This document shows, piece after piece, positions 10,932 through 24,100 of a stretch of DNA of 64,000 bases. Every line of letters starts with the position of its first letter. Position 1 is the first letter of the stretch. The stretch is from Nymphalis io (Eukaryota > Arthropoda > Insecta > Lepidoptera > Nymphalidae), in contig NC_065892.1 of the NCBI RefSeq assembly GCF_905147045.1, positions 12,619,501 to 12,683,500 of the forward strand. Direction: 5' to 3'. The notes below the pieces were generated by a model, which worked only from the letters and a program-made list of their open reading frames with translations, made no database searches and had not been told where the DNA came from. The translations under genes were made by a program, and so were the position numbers.

Positions 10932-12555
10932 TACTGGCCGCCAAAAAAATCGACCCACCCGTATTTTTTTACTTACAAAGTTGTTATCTTAACTATGCGA
11001 CGACCTAGGTGGATTGTTTTACTTATGGGACATACATTTAACATTTTATTACCCACTTGATATTGATTTGGAGGAGTTGTAAGTGTTATTGAGGATATTT
11101 GGAATATTTTTAAAGTATTGATAAGAAAACGTTACTTTGTGCACAAAGTGCATGGTTAGTTTATTTCCAGTTCTTAACGCGGAGTCATCTCGGTTCGATG
11201 TTTATTATTGATTAAGTGTATGAAACTTTGTTAAAACAATAATTTTAATAAGTTTAAACATAAAAAATGGATACTACTGAAGCAGAAGCTGCTCAAGTCG
11301 TAGCTCTTATTCATGAGGGGTTAAGTCAGCGAAATGTGGCTAGAACACTAAAATTAAGTCGTTCAGCGGTGCGAAGAGTGTACAAACGCTACTTGGAGAC
11401 TGGGGAGTGAGTATCGGAGACCAGGATCTGGCAGGGGGCGTGTCACGAACCCGACCAATGACCGTTTTATTGGTTTGACGTCTTTAAGAAACCGACATCT
11501 TTCGGCTGTTGACGTTCAAGGTAGACTCCGAGAAAGTCGTGGAGTGTCTGTGAGTGAAAATACTGTAAGAAGAAGACTTCGAGAGCAAAACTTAACCCCT
11601 CACAAGCCAGCAACAGGACCAAAACTCACAGCATCCCATCGACAAGCAAGACTACAATTTGCTAGGCAGCACGTCGTTTGGACACTGGACCAATGGGAGA
11701 CAGTATTGTTCAGTGATGAAAGCCGAATGTCTCTAGTAGGCTCTGATGGACTACGTAACGTCATGCGAAGGCCAGGAGAACGCTACTCTCAGTGTTGCAT
11801 TCGAGAAACAGTCCGATTTGGTGGAGGCTCTACAATGTTTTGGGGAGGTATTTCTTTGACGGGACGCACAGAGCTGGTTTTTTTCCGTAATCGTGCTGTT
11901 AATGCTGAAACTTACATAACGGACATTCTGGAGCCTCATGTGATGCCTTACGCTGGATATATTGGGGATAATTTCCAACTTATGCACGACAACGCACGAC
12001 CTCACGTCGCTAGAATTGTTAAAGACTATCTCAGGGAAGTCGAAATTCCAGTTATGCAGTGGCCAGCCAATAGTCCGGACTTAAACCCGATAGAGCACCT
12101 CTGGGACCAGCTAAAACGTACGGTTCGAGCACGAAATCCAATTCCAGAAACCCTGAATCAACTGGAAGCTGCCCTAACTGAAGAATGGCAACGGACCCCA
12201 CAGGAAGACATTAAAAAGCTAATCAGGTCACTTAATAGGCGTATGCAGGCAGTGATTAGGTCAAGAGGAGGAAACACTCCCTATTAAAGTAAGATTTAGG
12301 CACCCAAATTTAAAAACAAATGGCATAATCGTTTTGTACACAAAAAAATAAAATTGCGTAAAATTTTGTGTTTTCGTGTTTTGTCACATATTTACCTAAA
12401 AACCTATTTTTTGCGCACTATTTCTGTTTTTGTACAATCCTACAATTGCATTTTTACATTATCAATCTTAAAAATATAAATATGTGGTAGTTTAAAACCA
12501 TACGATAGCTTTTTTACAAAAAATGTAGGTGGGTCGATTTTTTTGGAGGCCAGTG
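10932..12555 (+). mobile_element. Tc1-type DNA transposon with both terminal inverted repeats
   Basis: The left end (TACTGGCCGCCAAAAAAATC, continuing into GACCCACC) and the right end (GGTGGGTCG, then ATTTTTTTGGAGGCCAGTG) are near-perfect inverted copies of about 30 bases. TA dinucleotides sit just outside at 10930-10931 and 12556-12557, the target duplication expected for the IS630-Tc1-mariner superfamily. The 1624-base length, short inverted repeats and single transposase frame are typical. Both ends are present, so a transposase supplied from elsewhere could in principle still move it. Its own gene is broken by one small lesion. Confidence 0.93.
11267..12287 (+). pseudogene. Tc1-family transposase (DD34E), one 4-base duplication frameshift
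   Basis: The enzyme would excise and integrate the surrounding element at TA. From the ATG at 11267, 47 codons encode the first helix-turn-helix (around GLSQRNVARTLKLSRSAVRR) and run to GAG followed by TGA at 11408-11410. The lesion is visible: GAGTGAGT at 11405-11412 is a tandem duplication of GAGT, which shifts the frame. Coding resumes at 11409 with EYRRPGSGRGR and runs 292 codons to the TAA at 12285. Catalytic blocks are intact: SDESR (first Asp), HDNARPH (second Asp) and SPDLNPIEHLWD (Glu), with exactly 34 residues between the second Asp and the Glu, which is the Tc1 spacing. Without the duplication the protein would be about 338 residues, normal for the family. An alternative start at 11475 would lack the DNA-binding domain. 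Confidence 0.92.
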
Positions 12556-12557
12556 TA

Positions 12558-13596
12558 GTATAAAAATATTAACTTGTATGAATTGTCTTTACAAACCCAC
12601 ACTACAACTTAAACAACTTTACTTTACTATTGTAGAACTCTGTCGACCCCGCGTTCTTACGTCATATTATTTGTCCTGTTGTGATTGGTGTCAACCCTAT
12701 CGTGTAAGTGACTAAGCATTGTAAAGCATACTCTGTTAAGTTTTAAGAGTAAAAACTTTTTATATCACCAATGATACAATTTTTTATGTTAGTATATCAA
12801 TTTAAAAAACCTTTCAGCGTACACTTTCATTTATTGAAAATACCAATGAATAATTGTAAGTATTCGAATTTAGAATAAATATAATTTAATTTTGAATTAT
12901 ATTCGAATAGTCCAGTATGATTCGAAATTAATTTTTTTTAAGCTGAAACTTGAAATTGTGTAATATATTTATGTGAAATAAATGACTTATTATTGTTATT
13001 TATTATTTCTGATCTACATTATAAATTGTGAAATTTATAATTTTAAATGTATTCTTATTATGTTTAATACCTACTTTAATTGTATAATAAGCATTTATAT
13101 AATAAGCAAAAGGACTTTTCTAAAAGGTATACATTTGACGACGGACATTACGAATTATATCATTGTTAAATGCCGATAAAAAGTATGACGTTGTGTTTGG
13201 TTAAGTTTCTCGACCCGAGATGTCGCTACCCATCCTTTATGGGATAGGAAGTATGAACATATATAATACTTTAAAAAAAATAACACTTTTATGAAAATGA
13301 CTTACTCAAACTTACAAATAATTTATTGATGACTTAAATTAATTAATAATTTTGATTAAAAAGATTATTAAATAAATCCTATGGCGAAAATTTCATAATA
13401 AATAACACGCTGCGGAGAACAACAGTAACTGGATTGAACGCTGTGTCGGCGAAACAAAAGACAGTACTGTTATATCAATCTGTAGAGTATTCACTATAAA
13501 TTTCCTGAGCTTTCACCATTGTCCTAGTACAACCACGCATATTCGTTAAACATTACACTGTAATTGCGTACTAAGGGATAGAACACAAATGCGCGT
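12558..13596. other. No gene recognised
   Basis: A+T-rich. The 65-codon open frame at 12982-13179 is low-complexity Ile, Tyr and Asn and looks like chance. From about 13405 the base composition becomes less A+T-rich, leading into the repeat block that follows. Confidence 0.45.
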
Positions 13597-13604
13597 TTGA
13601 AGCT

Positions 13605-13815
13605 AAATCGAGATAACTCCACCGTAGTCTCGCAGCCGCTTAGTTGTGGTAAAACTTTAGGATCGAACTCGAAGCGAAATAACTTCAACGGTGTCAGTTG
13701 GTCGTACAGTTGTGGTTGCCGAGGATTGAATTCGGAACATACGATTGTGCGATCAAAGCGTAGTGGAAACGAGATAACAGTGACATAGTCACTTCGTTAT
13801 ACAATTGTGGTGAAA
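13605..13815 (+). repeat. Three degenerate internal repeat units in an atypically G+C-rich patch
   Basis: A pattern of CGAGATAAC, then about 25-30 variable bases, then GTTGTGGT occurs three times. The GAGATAAC-like starts are near 13610, 13675 and 13770, and the TTGTGGT ends are at 13643-13650, 13709-13716 and 13804-13811. Spacing is uneven (66 and 95 bases), so this is a decayed tandem array, not a fresh one. An open frame at 13597-13788 spans most of it but starts without a good context and resembles nothing I know. Confidence 0.5.
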
Positions 13816-13829
13816 CAGATCACTACACG

Positions 13830-14816
13830 GAGTCAGGTTAGTCGAGTTAGTCAAAATTTAAATCGTAAAAAAATATCGGCAGAAATTTTAAAATATTGAC
13901 ATGACAAATATAAAAGACATCACAATTATCCAAGTATTGGTTTGTATGTGCGTGTGTGTGCGTGTGACAAAATATTTTGAAAATATTAAAGAACGTTTTC
14001 CTTTTATTATTAGGATTGCAAATGCAAATCCATACTAATATGTAATGTGTAATTAATTATCATCTTAATATTTTGTATAAACCGGTTGGATCACAAAGAC
14101 CTTTAAGCGAAACATTCTGACAAGCACTCGCGGGTTATCATTACGATTTTGATTGAAATATCTGGCATTTCATATCGGTCCCGGGTTAAAAGCATAAATT
14201 AGCATTTTGTGCTTGACATGATTTGTGATTGGATTCTTTGGAATTTTATTGTCTCTCTCTGAAATCGTTTTCAACCAGGTGTTGCATTAAAGTTTCTTAA
14301 TTTTTTTAAACTGTATATTTTCACAACATCAAACAAATATATAAGCATTTGCATATAAATACGTTTTCAAAATTATGTATAATTTATTAACATTTATAAA
14401 TAAAACTGTCACAATAATTCGAAGAAACCTCGTCAATATTTTATATTATTTTATAAAAATAAATTTAGAAAAATAGTTCAAAAGAGATATCTGTTTCGAT
14501 ATTTGTGAGTTTATAATTAATATCAATGAACGTTTGAAAATATATTGAATCAATACAAATACACTTAAGCCTGTGATGTTAACTAGATGTCGCAATCTAA
14601 TTATCGTATTTAATTAAATTAAATGAAACTCAATAATATTAATGACAAATAATAATTCAATATGATTAATAATAAAATAAAATTGTATTTACTACGTAAT
14701 TTATCATAGACATTGAAAAAGTATTGAAATCCTTCGCACGGTTTTACTCGGTAGAATCTACATTACAGGCCGTTATTAGCTATAACTTTAAGCTAATCTT
14801 TTAAAATGAAGTACCG
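13830..14816. other. No gene recognised
   Basis: A+T-rich. A short stretch at 14735-14765 (TTTTACTCGGTAGAATCTAC) echoes the 3' region of another repeat seen more fully at 62345. Confidence 0.4.
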
Positions 14817-15115
14817 TAACAGTCTGTGAATGTCCCACTGCTGGGCTAAAGGCCTCCTCTCCTCTTTTTGAGGAGAAGGTTTAGAGCTTATTCCACCACG
14901 CTGCTCCAATGCGGGTTGGTGGATTACACATGTGGCAGAATTTCAGTGAATTAGACACATGCAGGTTTCCTCACGATGTTTTCCTTCACCGTAAAGCACG
15001 AGATGAATTGTAATCACAAATCAAGCACATGAAAATTTAGTGGTGCTTGCCCAGGTTTGAACCCACGATTATCGGTTAAGATTCACGCGTTCTTACCACT
15101 GGGCCATCTCGGCTT
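14817..15115 (-). repeat. SINE family B, copy 2
   Basis: Full-length copy. On the + strand it runs GTAACAGTCTGTGAATGTCC, CCACTGCTGGGCTAAAGGCC, ATTCCACCACGCTGCTCC, GGTTTCCTCACGATGTTTTC, GGTTTGAACCCACGATTATC, GGGCCATCTCGGCT. A and B boxes are present on the minus strand. Confidence 0.88.
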
Positions 15116-16641
15116 GATTAAAATATATTATTATTTATTAAATGTTATTTTATTCCCAAACCTTAAGATCGGAAGCGTAATAAGCCAGTCACTAGGTCAT
15201 CTGGGTAGTTATCACAGACAAATCACCAAAAAAATACGTTGTTGAAGCAATTTAAAGAATTTTATATATTAAGTTTTTTTAATAACATCCAAATATAACT
15301 GTTCTTAATAAAGACTCTTTATGACTCAGATGTTAACCATGATATCAATTGACTATCCATACTCATGACTTTAATACTTGACCAAGTACTCGAGTATTAA
15401 GCCTAAGTAAGAATATGGTTGTGCAAAACAAGTCGCCATTGTGCTATCTGGATCTGAGAACTGGCTATAAATTCGAGCCTTTCACTGCAATTGCGCTTTG
15501 CCATTCGACTATGTTCTGTATCGCATACAACTAATCAATTCTTTTTAATTTATACTCTTTCACTCGTGAAATATAATATCATTCAAATTGTAGCACTTTT
15601 AATTATTTACGAATGAGTGTGAAAATTTTAAGGTATAATAAATAAAATTATTATACCTTATAACCTCATGTTAAAACCATTGTTTTTTGCTTATACTATG
15701 TAAACAGAAACAATATACGCGATATTTTTACGTTTTGCTTACATATGTACATACATAAGGCTCCGCTTTGCATTTGTTTTGTAACTGTTTATATACCTAA
15801 AGATAAATCAAATAAAACCATAATAGACTTTATTTAATCAGTCTCTACGACTCTACTATACAAGCACAATTTTAATTTTAATTTCATTGTCATTTTACAA
15901 GATTGATTAAACGAAATGCTGCCATCAATTCAAGTGTGTTTTACTGAAGAAATGATACGAAACATTGATGATCCTTATCTAACATATCCAAAAGAAATTG
16001 TATAATTATTCCCGTGAGAAAAATTATCGAACACTTTTTTTATATTATTGTTACAGACTTTTTCAAATTCAAATTATTTTATTCTATTTAGAAGTATCAC
16101 ACTTACTTATGTTTGATGTTAATAGTGCAAGTTAAAACTATCAATGGTTCGGAAATGAAAATGCTACCGGGGAGAACCGGCGAACGACACTCAACGAGAT
16201 ATATTAAATGCGGGGGATGTTATGGATATGAAATTTCAGATCCGGATACGGTGAATAATATTTTATCTATTTCAGATACAGATACGGATATGTCTATGAA
16301 TTTTTTTCGGATTGTTTCGGATAGATTCAGTTAATAATTTTAAATTATTAAGGCATTTGAAAAGAGAAATCTATGCAAAAACAAAATTAACAATTTTACA
16401 ATACAAAACGAAAGTACAATTTTTTTACGGTTTACGTATTAGTTTACGGTTTCGAATAGATTATCAATTTGAATATCCAATTATCCGTTACCGTTAGCGA
16501 GCTCCATAGTATCTCCGATTAAATATAAAGCCACCATAGTTTCCTAATATACATCCTAGAAGGTAGGAGCTCAGTACTTGTCTCCTAAAACTAATTCCTA
16601 ATTTATGTTTTTATTTTATTTTATATATTATATTAGGATAA
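15116..16641. other. No gene recognised; short repeat-like motif cluster at 16150-16500
   Basis: Mostly A+T-rich. Between 16150 and 16500 related words recur (TCCGGATACGGTG, AGATACAGATACGGATATG, TTTCGGATAG, TATCCGTTACCG). Such cryptic GGATACGG repeats can mark the subterminal part of hAT-type transposons, but I see no inverted repeats or transposase, so the origin is open. Confidence 0.3.
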
Positions 16642-16927
16642 GTCGAGATGGCCTAGTGGTTAGAACGCGTGAATCTTAACCGACGATCGTGGATTCAAAC
16701 CCGGGCAAGCACCACTGAATTTTCATGTGCTTAATCTGTGATTATAATTCATCTCGTGCTTGACGGTGACAGAAAACATCGTGAGGAAACCTACATGTGT
16801 CACATGTGCATTCTACCAACCCGCATTGGATAAGCGTGGTGGAATAAGCTCCAAACCTCGTTCTTAAAAAGGGAGAGGAGTCCTTAGCCCAGCAGTGGGA
16901 CATTAACAGGCTGTTACTGTTACTGTT
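16642..16927 (+). repeat. SINE family B, copy 3
   Basis: Head GTCGAGATGGCCTAGTGGTT with A box TGGCCTAGTGG; B box within ATTCAAACCCGGGC (one change from consensus). The body matches the other copies and the 3' end is AACAGGCTGTTACTGTTACTG, showing the (TGTTAC)n tail. Confidence 0.88.
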
Positions 16928-19900
16928 TTATTTTATTAAATAATACCTTTATGTAGCGAATGTAACAATAGCTGAGGGTTTACAGAATCGATTATCTTGC
17001 ATCAGAAGGAATCCATTGACTTTGAAAACCGGAGACTTGGAGTAATTGTGTAACAATTTGTTTTCATTCATTTGAATATGTTTAATTATTTTTAATTACA
17101 TTGTTCGTGCCATTAAGCATGGACTATTATACATTTCATGTCGTCTCAGATTCTGGTAGAATTTATAAAAAGGAGGTCAATGGTCAGTATTCGGTCTTGA
17201 ATTTAATTTTGTTTACAAGTTAAATTGGTAATTAATCTCTTGTATGCCGACATTTTACGCGGTACATTACTGTTAATGTCGCATATTAAGGTCACTTTCA
17301 AAAATACAATTTTACCTCTACATATATAGTGCATATTTATAATAACTAGGGAATTCATATTATATTATATTGATTTATATTCCAAAATCGTTTTTTCTAA
17401 ACTCCTGTCTCATTTTCCATTACGCTTTTATCCTGTACAACATAAATATTAAAACTAAAGACAACTTTAAAGTAGAATTCCTACCTAAAATATGTAACAA
17501 AAACCTATCATACAAATATATGCAACATAATACTTTTTGATATCATACGTATTGCTTGGACATTTTGCTCAGTTTTACAACTATTAAAATAATAAATGCA
17601 AATAAATAAATAAAACCCATATTCACAACTATACTAAATACTAAAGATAAACATTTTATATAACAAGTATCTTTAAAGTAAATTCTGTTCTGCTTTCAGT
17701 AGAATTATCTCATAGCCTATAATAGTTTCGCAGAATACTAAGAAATGTGTTTCAACAAACATTACTTATAAACATATATTAAATTCTAATATTTTTCAAT
17801 TGAGAAAATGGCTCCATTTCTCTCAATAAAAACTTCCCGGACGCAAAATCTATTCTGGTTAATTTTAATAAAATTTACAGGAAACATATTCGACAGAGTT
17901 TATTTAATAATACTGACGTCAGAGAGATATAACTCTTATAGTTTATTGACTTAAGGATTGAATTCATACGCACATTTTTGACTATTTCCTCTGATTTATA
18001 GGGATTTTTAAATAGTTATTTTTATTGATGGTGCATACAAGTAACGAATAAGTCAGCAAGTTCATATATGGCAACAGCAAACTGATGATAAATAGGCACC
18101 TTTCCGAAAATACACTGGCAATGAAACAGTTACTTGCATGTGTACTACAATCGTTGGAGCTCTTAGAGCGCTAACGTTTTTCACAAACTTTCAAAATATG
18201 TAGTTGATAAATTATCACAATATTTAGAAACATAATAACAATCATGATGATAATTCCTACCCGGCCGATTTCGGTAAGCGGAGACTGTTTAGATCAATAC
18301 TTATTACTCTCATAGTCAATCATCAATCAATGGGATTGCATTTCGTCTCGACCGAAAAATGTGTGTTTCGATATACAAACTTTCTAACACCAGGCTGTTC
18401 CCGAACATTTATTGAAAAAAATATCAAATAATATTTATAATTGACCACGGATTTGAACCTCGTAACCCACAGATAGCGATTGCTATCCATCAAAGTGGAA
18501 TCTTGCAATCCAAGGGAATCGAGCAAAATTTTATCCCCTGTGGGCCCACACTTGCGGATCGTAAACTTTCTCACTTAATTCGTATAACGAATACTTCTAC
18601 TTAAAGATTAATAAAGTAATTTCATATTTCATACGATTGTCTTTGTGAATTAAGAATAATAGGCATTAGAAATAATATATTTATATAGCTTTTTTTAATG
18701 TAATAAAAAACATAATCAAAGCGGGAAATAAATCTAGCAACATTGAAAATGTTAAAGGTAATATTGCAATCTCTATTCGTAAACGAACATACTATTTACT
18801 AAACCCACGAATTGAAAGTTAGAAATCAATATTGCAAAAAATCACAATGTAAATAAACTTGTCTATAAGTGTATGAGTTAGTTAAATATTAGCACATACT
18901 TGCCGGGCTGAGATTTAAATATTGTCATTGAAATTAAGTTGAACGTCTCGAAGCTACTTGTGTTAAATTCAAGGCCAATGCTGATAAGAAATTAGAATTG
19001 AAAATCACATATCTCATGTCAACCGGAAAACACGTGGAATTCGTTGAATTATAACAAACCTCATACGTAGAGTTAGTGAAACGCCACCAAACACGCTTGT
19101 AATATTAGTTATATTATTTATATTCAATGATTTCATACCGAATATTAATTACCGTTGAATAAACACAAATTGTTTTTAATTTTACTATAATTATGCGAAT
19201 GAATTTACTCCAAAAGTTAAATGATGAATTGAAGCTTAAAGTCATATTTTAAATGCGAGGTTTTTTTACTGTGTAGCACACGCTTTAATATATTTTTTTA
19301 TTGTTTTTATACACAAGGCCTCAACAAAACATCATGATATATTTATACATCTATTTTACATAGGGAAGGATGTCTTTCTTGTAATATTGATGTAACTATT
19401 AATATAAATATTACATAAGCAAATTCGATAACGTGTCTTTTTTTTAATCTTAAATTATGCAGTTAAATACACGTATGTGATACTTAGGTAGCTAAAATGT
19501 TTCTTTTAGTCTCCTTTTTCCGAGATAAATGTATTGTATTTTTGTTTTGCGTCAGGACCCCAGACATACCTCGTGTGTCAAGACACACCAATCTACATTC
19601 AACGCTTGGCCATCTTGATGGCTAATAGATTGGTTTGTTATATCGACAATAAAACACATTTAAAAGAAATGGTATATTAAAAAAAAAATTATAATCCCAA
19701 GCCGAATTAAAAATATTTTTTAAACGGTTCGATCCATATTTTACACGAGTTATATTGAAGGTGACACCCGCTTTCTCGGAAATCAGGCCGCGGCCAATTT
19801 AAATCGGTCAAGAGATAAATACATCAATGAATTAAATATTTCGCTACCAGATTAACCATATTTTACAGATACCAATTGAATCACGGAAATGTAATCTTTA

Positions 19901-20106
19901 TTACGATATATTAAGACTGTTAATCGATAAATTGGTTTTTGTTTAGATTATCATTAGCTTAATCGTTTTATTTTCTCTCGGCAATGAGGAAGTTTTTATT
20001 GAATTGTTTAAGTATAGTAATAATTTAAACACGTAAACGTAAAAAAGTTAAATTAAAATATTTTAAACGTCTACCGTAAATTTATTATGATATAATCAAA
20101 AAAAGA
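16928..20106. other. No gene recognised
   Basis: Three kilobases of A+T-rich DNA. A region near 18430-18560 contains, on the minus strand, a B-box-like GAGGTTCAAATCC, which could be the trace of a tRNA-derived repeat. The open frame there (18323-18574, minus) shows no domain. Confidence 0.45.
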
Positions 20107-20481
20107 ATATCCTCCAGAACGATTTCGGCCACGGCGGCCAATCTCAAGAGAGATTAGTCAACTACGCAGGAGATATTATAGTGCACAAGCGTGTGCGCAA
20201 ACACAGGTGCAGAAGTAGGGAATAGAGTTCCCTAACTCATAATCCGATGGGACGACAATCCAACACGACCGGAAAGAGTTCAGACGCAGGACAGGGACAG
20301 GTCAGGGAACTTTACGTGCTTTCCGAGGCACGGGAGCATACACACTTCCAGACTTCGGGCTACTACTAAGAATTTTCTGACAGAAAAACCCAATAACTTT
20401 TTATTGGCCCGACTTGGGAATTGAACCCAGGACCTCCGGGTCTGCGGCCTTACATCAAGCCACTACACCAACGAGGCAGCT
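20107..20481 (-). repeat. SINE family C (tRNA-derived), copy 1
   Basis: On the + strand it starts TCCTCCAGAACGATTTCGGC and CACGGCGGCCAATCTCAAG and ends with the complement of the tRNA-like head (GAATTGAACCCAGGACCTCC, then CACTACACCAACGAGGCAGC). On the minus strand the B box is GGTTCAATTCCC and the A-box region is TTGGTGTAGTGGC. Nearly full length. Confidence 0.88.
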
Positions 20482-20788
20482 AAAAAATATAATGTAATAT
20501 AAACATGTGTTGGATTAGAAAATGGGCATATAATTATATATATTTTATGATATGAACAAAACTATAAATTGTCTTTAAATTTATTCAAACCTTAACATAA
20601 TTTTACTTGTTATCGATCTTCACATATAGCTAGTCTAGGAATTCCACCTTACTAACTATTAAATACAATTAATTGCTTATTAAGTCACCAACGCTAACGA
20701 ATCAGCTTAATAATTCATTACAACCCGATGACCCTTAAGTTATTACGAATGTAAAGACCTACAGACATAAGAGTACATTAGCAATAAC

Positions 20789-21104
20789 ATTTTACTTTGT
20801 GCAAAGCCCTACCACCAGTAAAATGTCGTAAATGCTCGTCTGGGTAGGTACCACCCACTCATCAGATATTCTACCGCAAAACAGCAGTACTTGGTATTGT
20901 TGTGTTCCGGTTTGAAGGGTGAGTGAGCCAGTGTAATTACAGGCACAAGGGACATAAAATCTTAGTTCCCAAGGTTGGTGGCGCATTGGATATGTAAGCG
21001 ATGGTTGACATTTTTTACAATGCCAATGTCTAAGGGCGTTTGGTGACCACTTACCATCAGGTGGTCCATATGCTTGTCCGCCTTCCTATTCTATAAAAAA
21101 AAAA
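20789..21104 (+). repeat. Family A repeat, copy 4, with inverted 5' end
   Basis: The main body (from GCTCGTCTGGGTAGGTACC at 20835 to A10 at 21095-21104) is in plus orientation. Its first 20-30 bases, TTTGTGCAAAGCCCTACCACCAG at 20797-20819 read in two parts, are the family's 5' end in the opposite orientation. A short inverted pair ACATTTTAC/GTAAAATGT brackets that segment. A 5' inversion of this kind is a known by-product of LINE-type reverse transcription (twin priming). The antisense frame at 20792-20986 is discussed among the findings. Confidence 0.85.
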
Positions 21105-24100
21105 TTGCGTGAAATACATTAAATATTTTTCAAACATTTATAACAATTTTACGACTTCATTTATTTGGGATGTCAGTAGATAATTCATTAAAGAAAAATA
21201 ACATTCAACACACCCAGGAAAACCTTGGAACAGCAAAAAGTTATTTAAAGAAGACGTTTACAATTTGCAAACCGAAAATAGTACGTTGCAAAAATATTGC
21301 ACACACTCAGGTGTTGAACGCGACTGAAAAATTACTTCGAAGTTTTTTTTAATTTAGATATCTGCTCGCGAACCGCTTCTGCACTCTCAAATTAATTTTC
21401 TCTTCATTTTTTCTTTAACGTAGAAGATTATATTGCTTATGAATGTGTATATGTGATTGAAGACTTCCAGTTTACATAGTAAATATAAACTATTTAATTG
21501 AAATACGCAGTCTTTAACTATAAGAGTTTATCTTCACATTTCAATTCGAACAACTTTATTTTCTGTAACAACTGACCAAATTCGATGTATGTTATTCAGA
21601 AATATATTTCATGTAATATTTTAAAAAATCAACATAACTAGAATGATTACTTGTTTTATGTGAACAAAGTACTTCAAAAACGATTTAAAATGCCTTCTGA
21701 ATGCAGGTTTATATTGCTTATCTTTTAACTTCTAAGATTTTCGCTGAGGATTTAATATTTAAAAAAAAATTATAAAACCTATTGCCAATTCTAGGTAAAA
21801 TCAGTAATCCCACTGCAAGAAATGTAATAAGTGATTTGATTATTATTATTACTATAATTGAATTGACACTAACCCTTTACATGTCTTCATCAGTACAATA
21901 GGTTGCTGCGTCATGGTTAAATATTTGGTTCTATATCATTGACCCAAGATTAATTTAATGACAACACACATTATTTAGTATATAGTTAAAATTTGAAATT
22001 CAAATATTAAATGCGTTTATAATCGTCTAGGAAAAGATGTAAATGTTCGATTAGATAAAATGAATTAATAAATATAATTCTACATAATTTAAAGATTTCA
22101 AATGCCAATTTTGCATAATATTTAGGAGCGATGTTGAAGTTTATTTTTGTTCAAAAAAATACTTAGAACTTAGCTTCTTATGCAGTTGATAAATATCAGA
22201 TTATCTAAACATGGACATAAATATATTATTTACAATAAAATAATATTTCAAAATATTAAAGAATCTTGTTCGCTCTATCAATTTCAACAAATAATTAAAA
22301 AAAGTTTCATTGATATATAGCCTATGATGTCACTAGAAATTTTATATTCAAAGATTTTTATTTCTCTTCTGGAATATGGAATAGCGACACGCCTGAGTAG
22401 TACAATGTAAGTCACGTAACTACAATACAAGAGACACGTTGTCCACGCTAAAACATTGAGTATGTTAGTATATGTCATAAAGAAGTTCTAAACTTCACAA
22501 GTAGTATATTCGTTTCGAAATTGCGAAACGTTTTTGCATTCTTGACTTTGTTTACCGAGTAACAAACAATCGCTCTATTTATTTGGTAACTTTTTACGAT
22601 TTCTTTAAGAGATACATAAATTAGAGTACCTTGAGATTCTTTCATAGGCTTTTAAGCCCGCTAATTAATTTCATTGGCGTCTATTCGCGCGTCGTAAAAA
22701 TTTGCGGTAGAGAGAGATGACGGTCCGGCGGTATTGTTTGATCATTTACGACCACGACGAACAATCAGCGGGCCAAGGTTACATTTTTTAAGACTTATTT
22801 TACTATATTTCACAACTCAAGGCCGTGAAGATGAGAGTGAACACGTGGTAATAAACACATAACTGAAAACAACACTAAACATTTTTGAAACTTTACTAAA
22901 TATTTTTTTTATCCATAATTATTTTATACATAATATTAATGCACTATTACCGACAGCACAAGCTTGTGTAGGTCCTGGTCTTGATTGAGATCACCGACTC
23001 AACAAATAACAATTCATGGTACTACTGTTTTATGGTTTAATGTACGTTGTTTATATGTCTTATACATTACAGTCTAGGTATCTAACGGGAAAGAGTGCAA
23101 GCATATTTTTATTTCTAAATACTAAAGTTACACTAAAACAAAGGTTGAAAGAGCATTTGTAAAAAAGAACTTCGTTCCAAAAATTCTTTAAGTGGTTATA
23201 ACCTAAAAAAAATATTTATTCTGATCGAAATAAAAAAAAATTATAACCTTACGATTAATTAATGCCATAAACTATTTAATATATAAAAATAACAAATACT
23301 GGGTAGCTACAACATATACATTAAATCGTTAAATCTTCGTATTAATATTTCATATAATTTAACAAGTATATAAAATACAGATTATAAAAGATTTTTTTTC
23401 AATCGTTAACTTTGCAGGTTATAAAAACTTCAACAATCAATTATCTTAAAGAAGTGGAACTATTATACCCATTGTGAACGTATTGATTTCATTTTTTATT
23501 ATCTCAAGACATAAAAAATACGAATTGTTGTACCTGCGACTTCGTTCGTCGTTTTCGTTGCAGATAGACATGTATTACTTTCCTTCATTATGAATGAATC
23601 CTAAGCTAGAATTATTACTTTTTATTAAAATACAAAGCATACATTGAATTAATTAAATTTTGAATTGAAATAAGTATAAAAGAGTAACTGCTGAGTTTCA
23701 TTACATTATACTTTATAGTTCTTTTTAATGATAGACTGATATAAATCCCACATTGCTACGTGCAATGTAAGAAATTGTGATTTTAAGTTTATTCAGGAAG
23801 CGAATGTGGTCTAAGACATAGGTTTTATTTGTACTAATATAATCAAGTACATCATTAATATAGAAATTTGAGTTAGCTATCCAACACTTGTAACTGCTGT
23901 GTTAATGTTGCTTTGCCAATTGATAAATATAAATATCATGTTAAAATTATGTCATCTCATATAAAGATAAATAACATTTAGATCAGAAAAAAGATCAGAG
24001 TAAAAGCGTTGAGTAAAGCGTTGAGTTAGCATTTGATAAATTTCAGGATAAATAATAAAATTTATTCGTATTATAATAACATACCAACTTATCAGAAAAG

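Noticed and set aside
11751..12005. Minus-strand frame of 84 codons
   Set aside because: Antisense shadow of the Tc1 transposase.
16642..16715. Genuine tRNA gene
   Set aside because: The head has Pol III boxes but is followed by the family B body and tail and recurs many times, so it is the tRNA-like start of a SINE.
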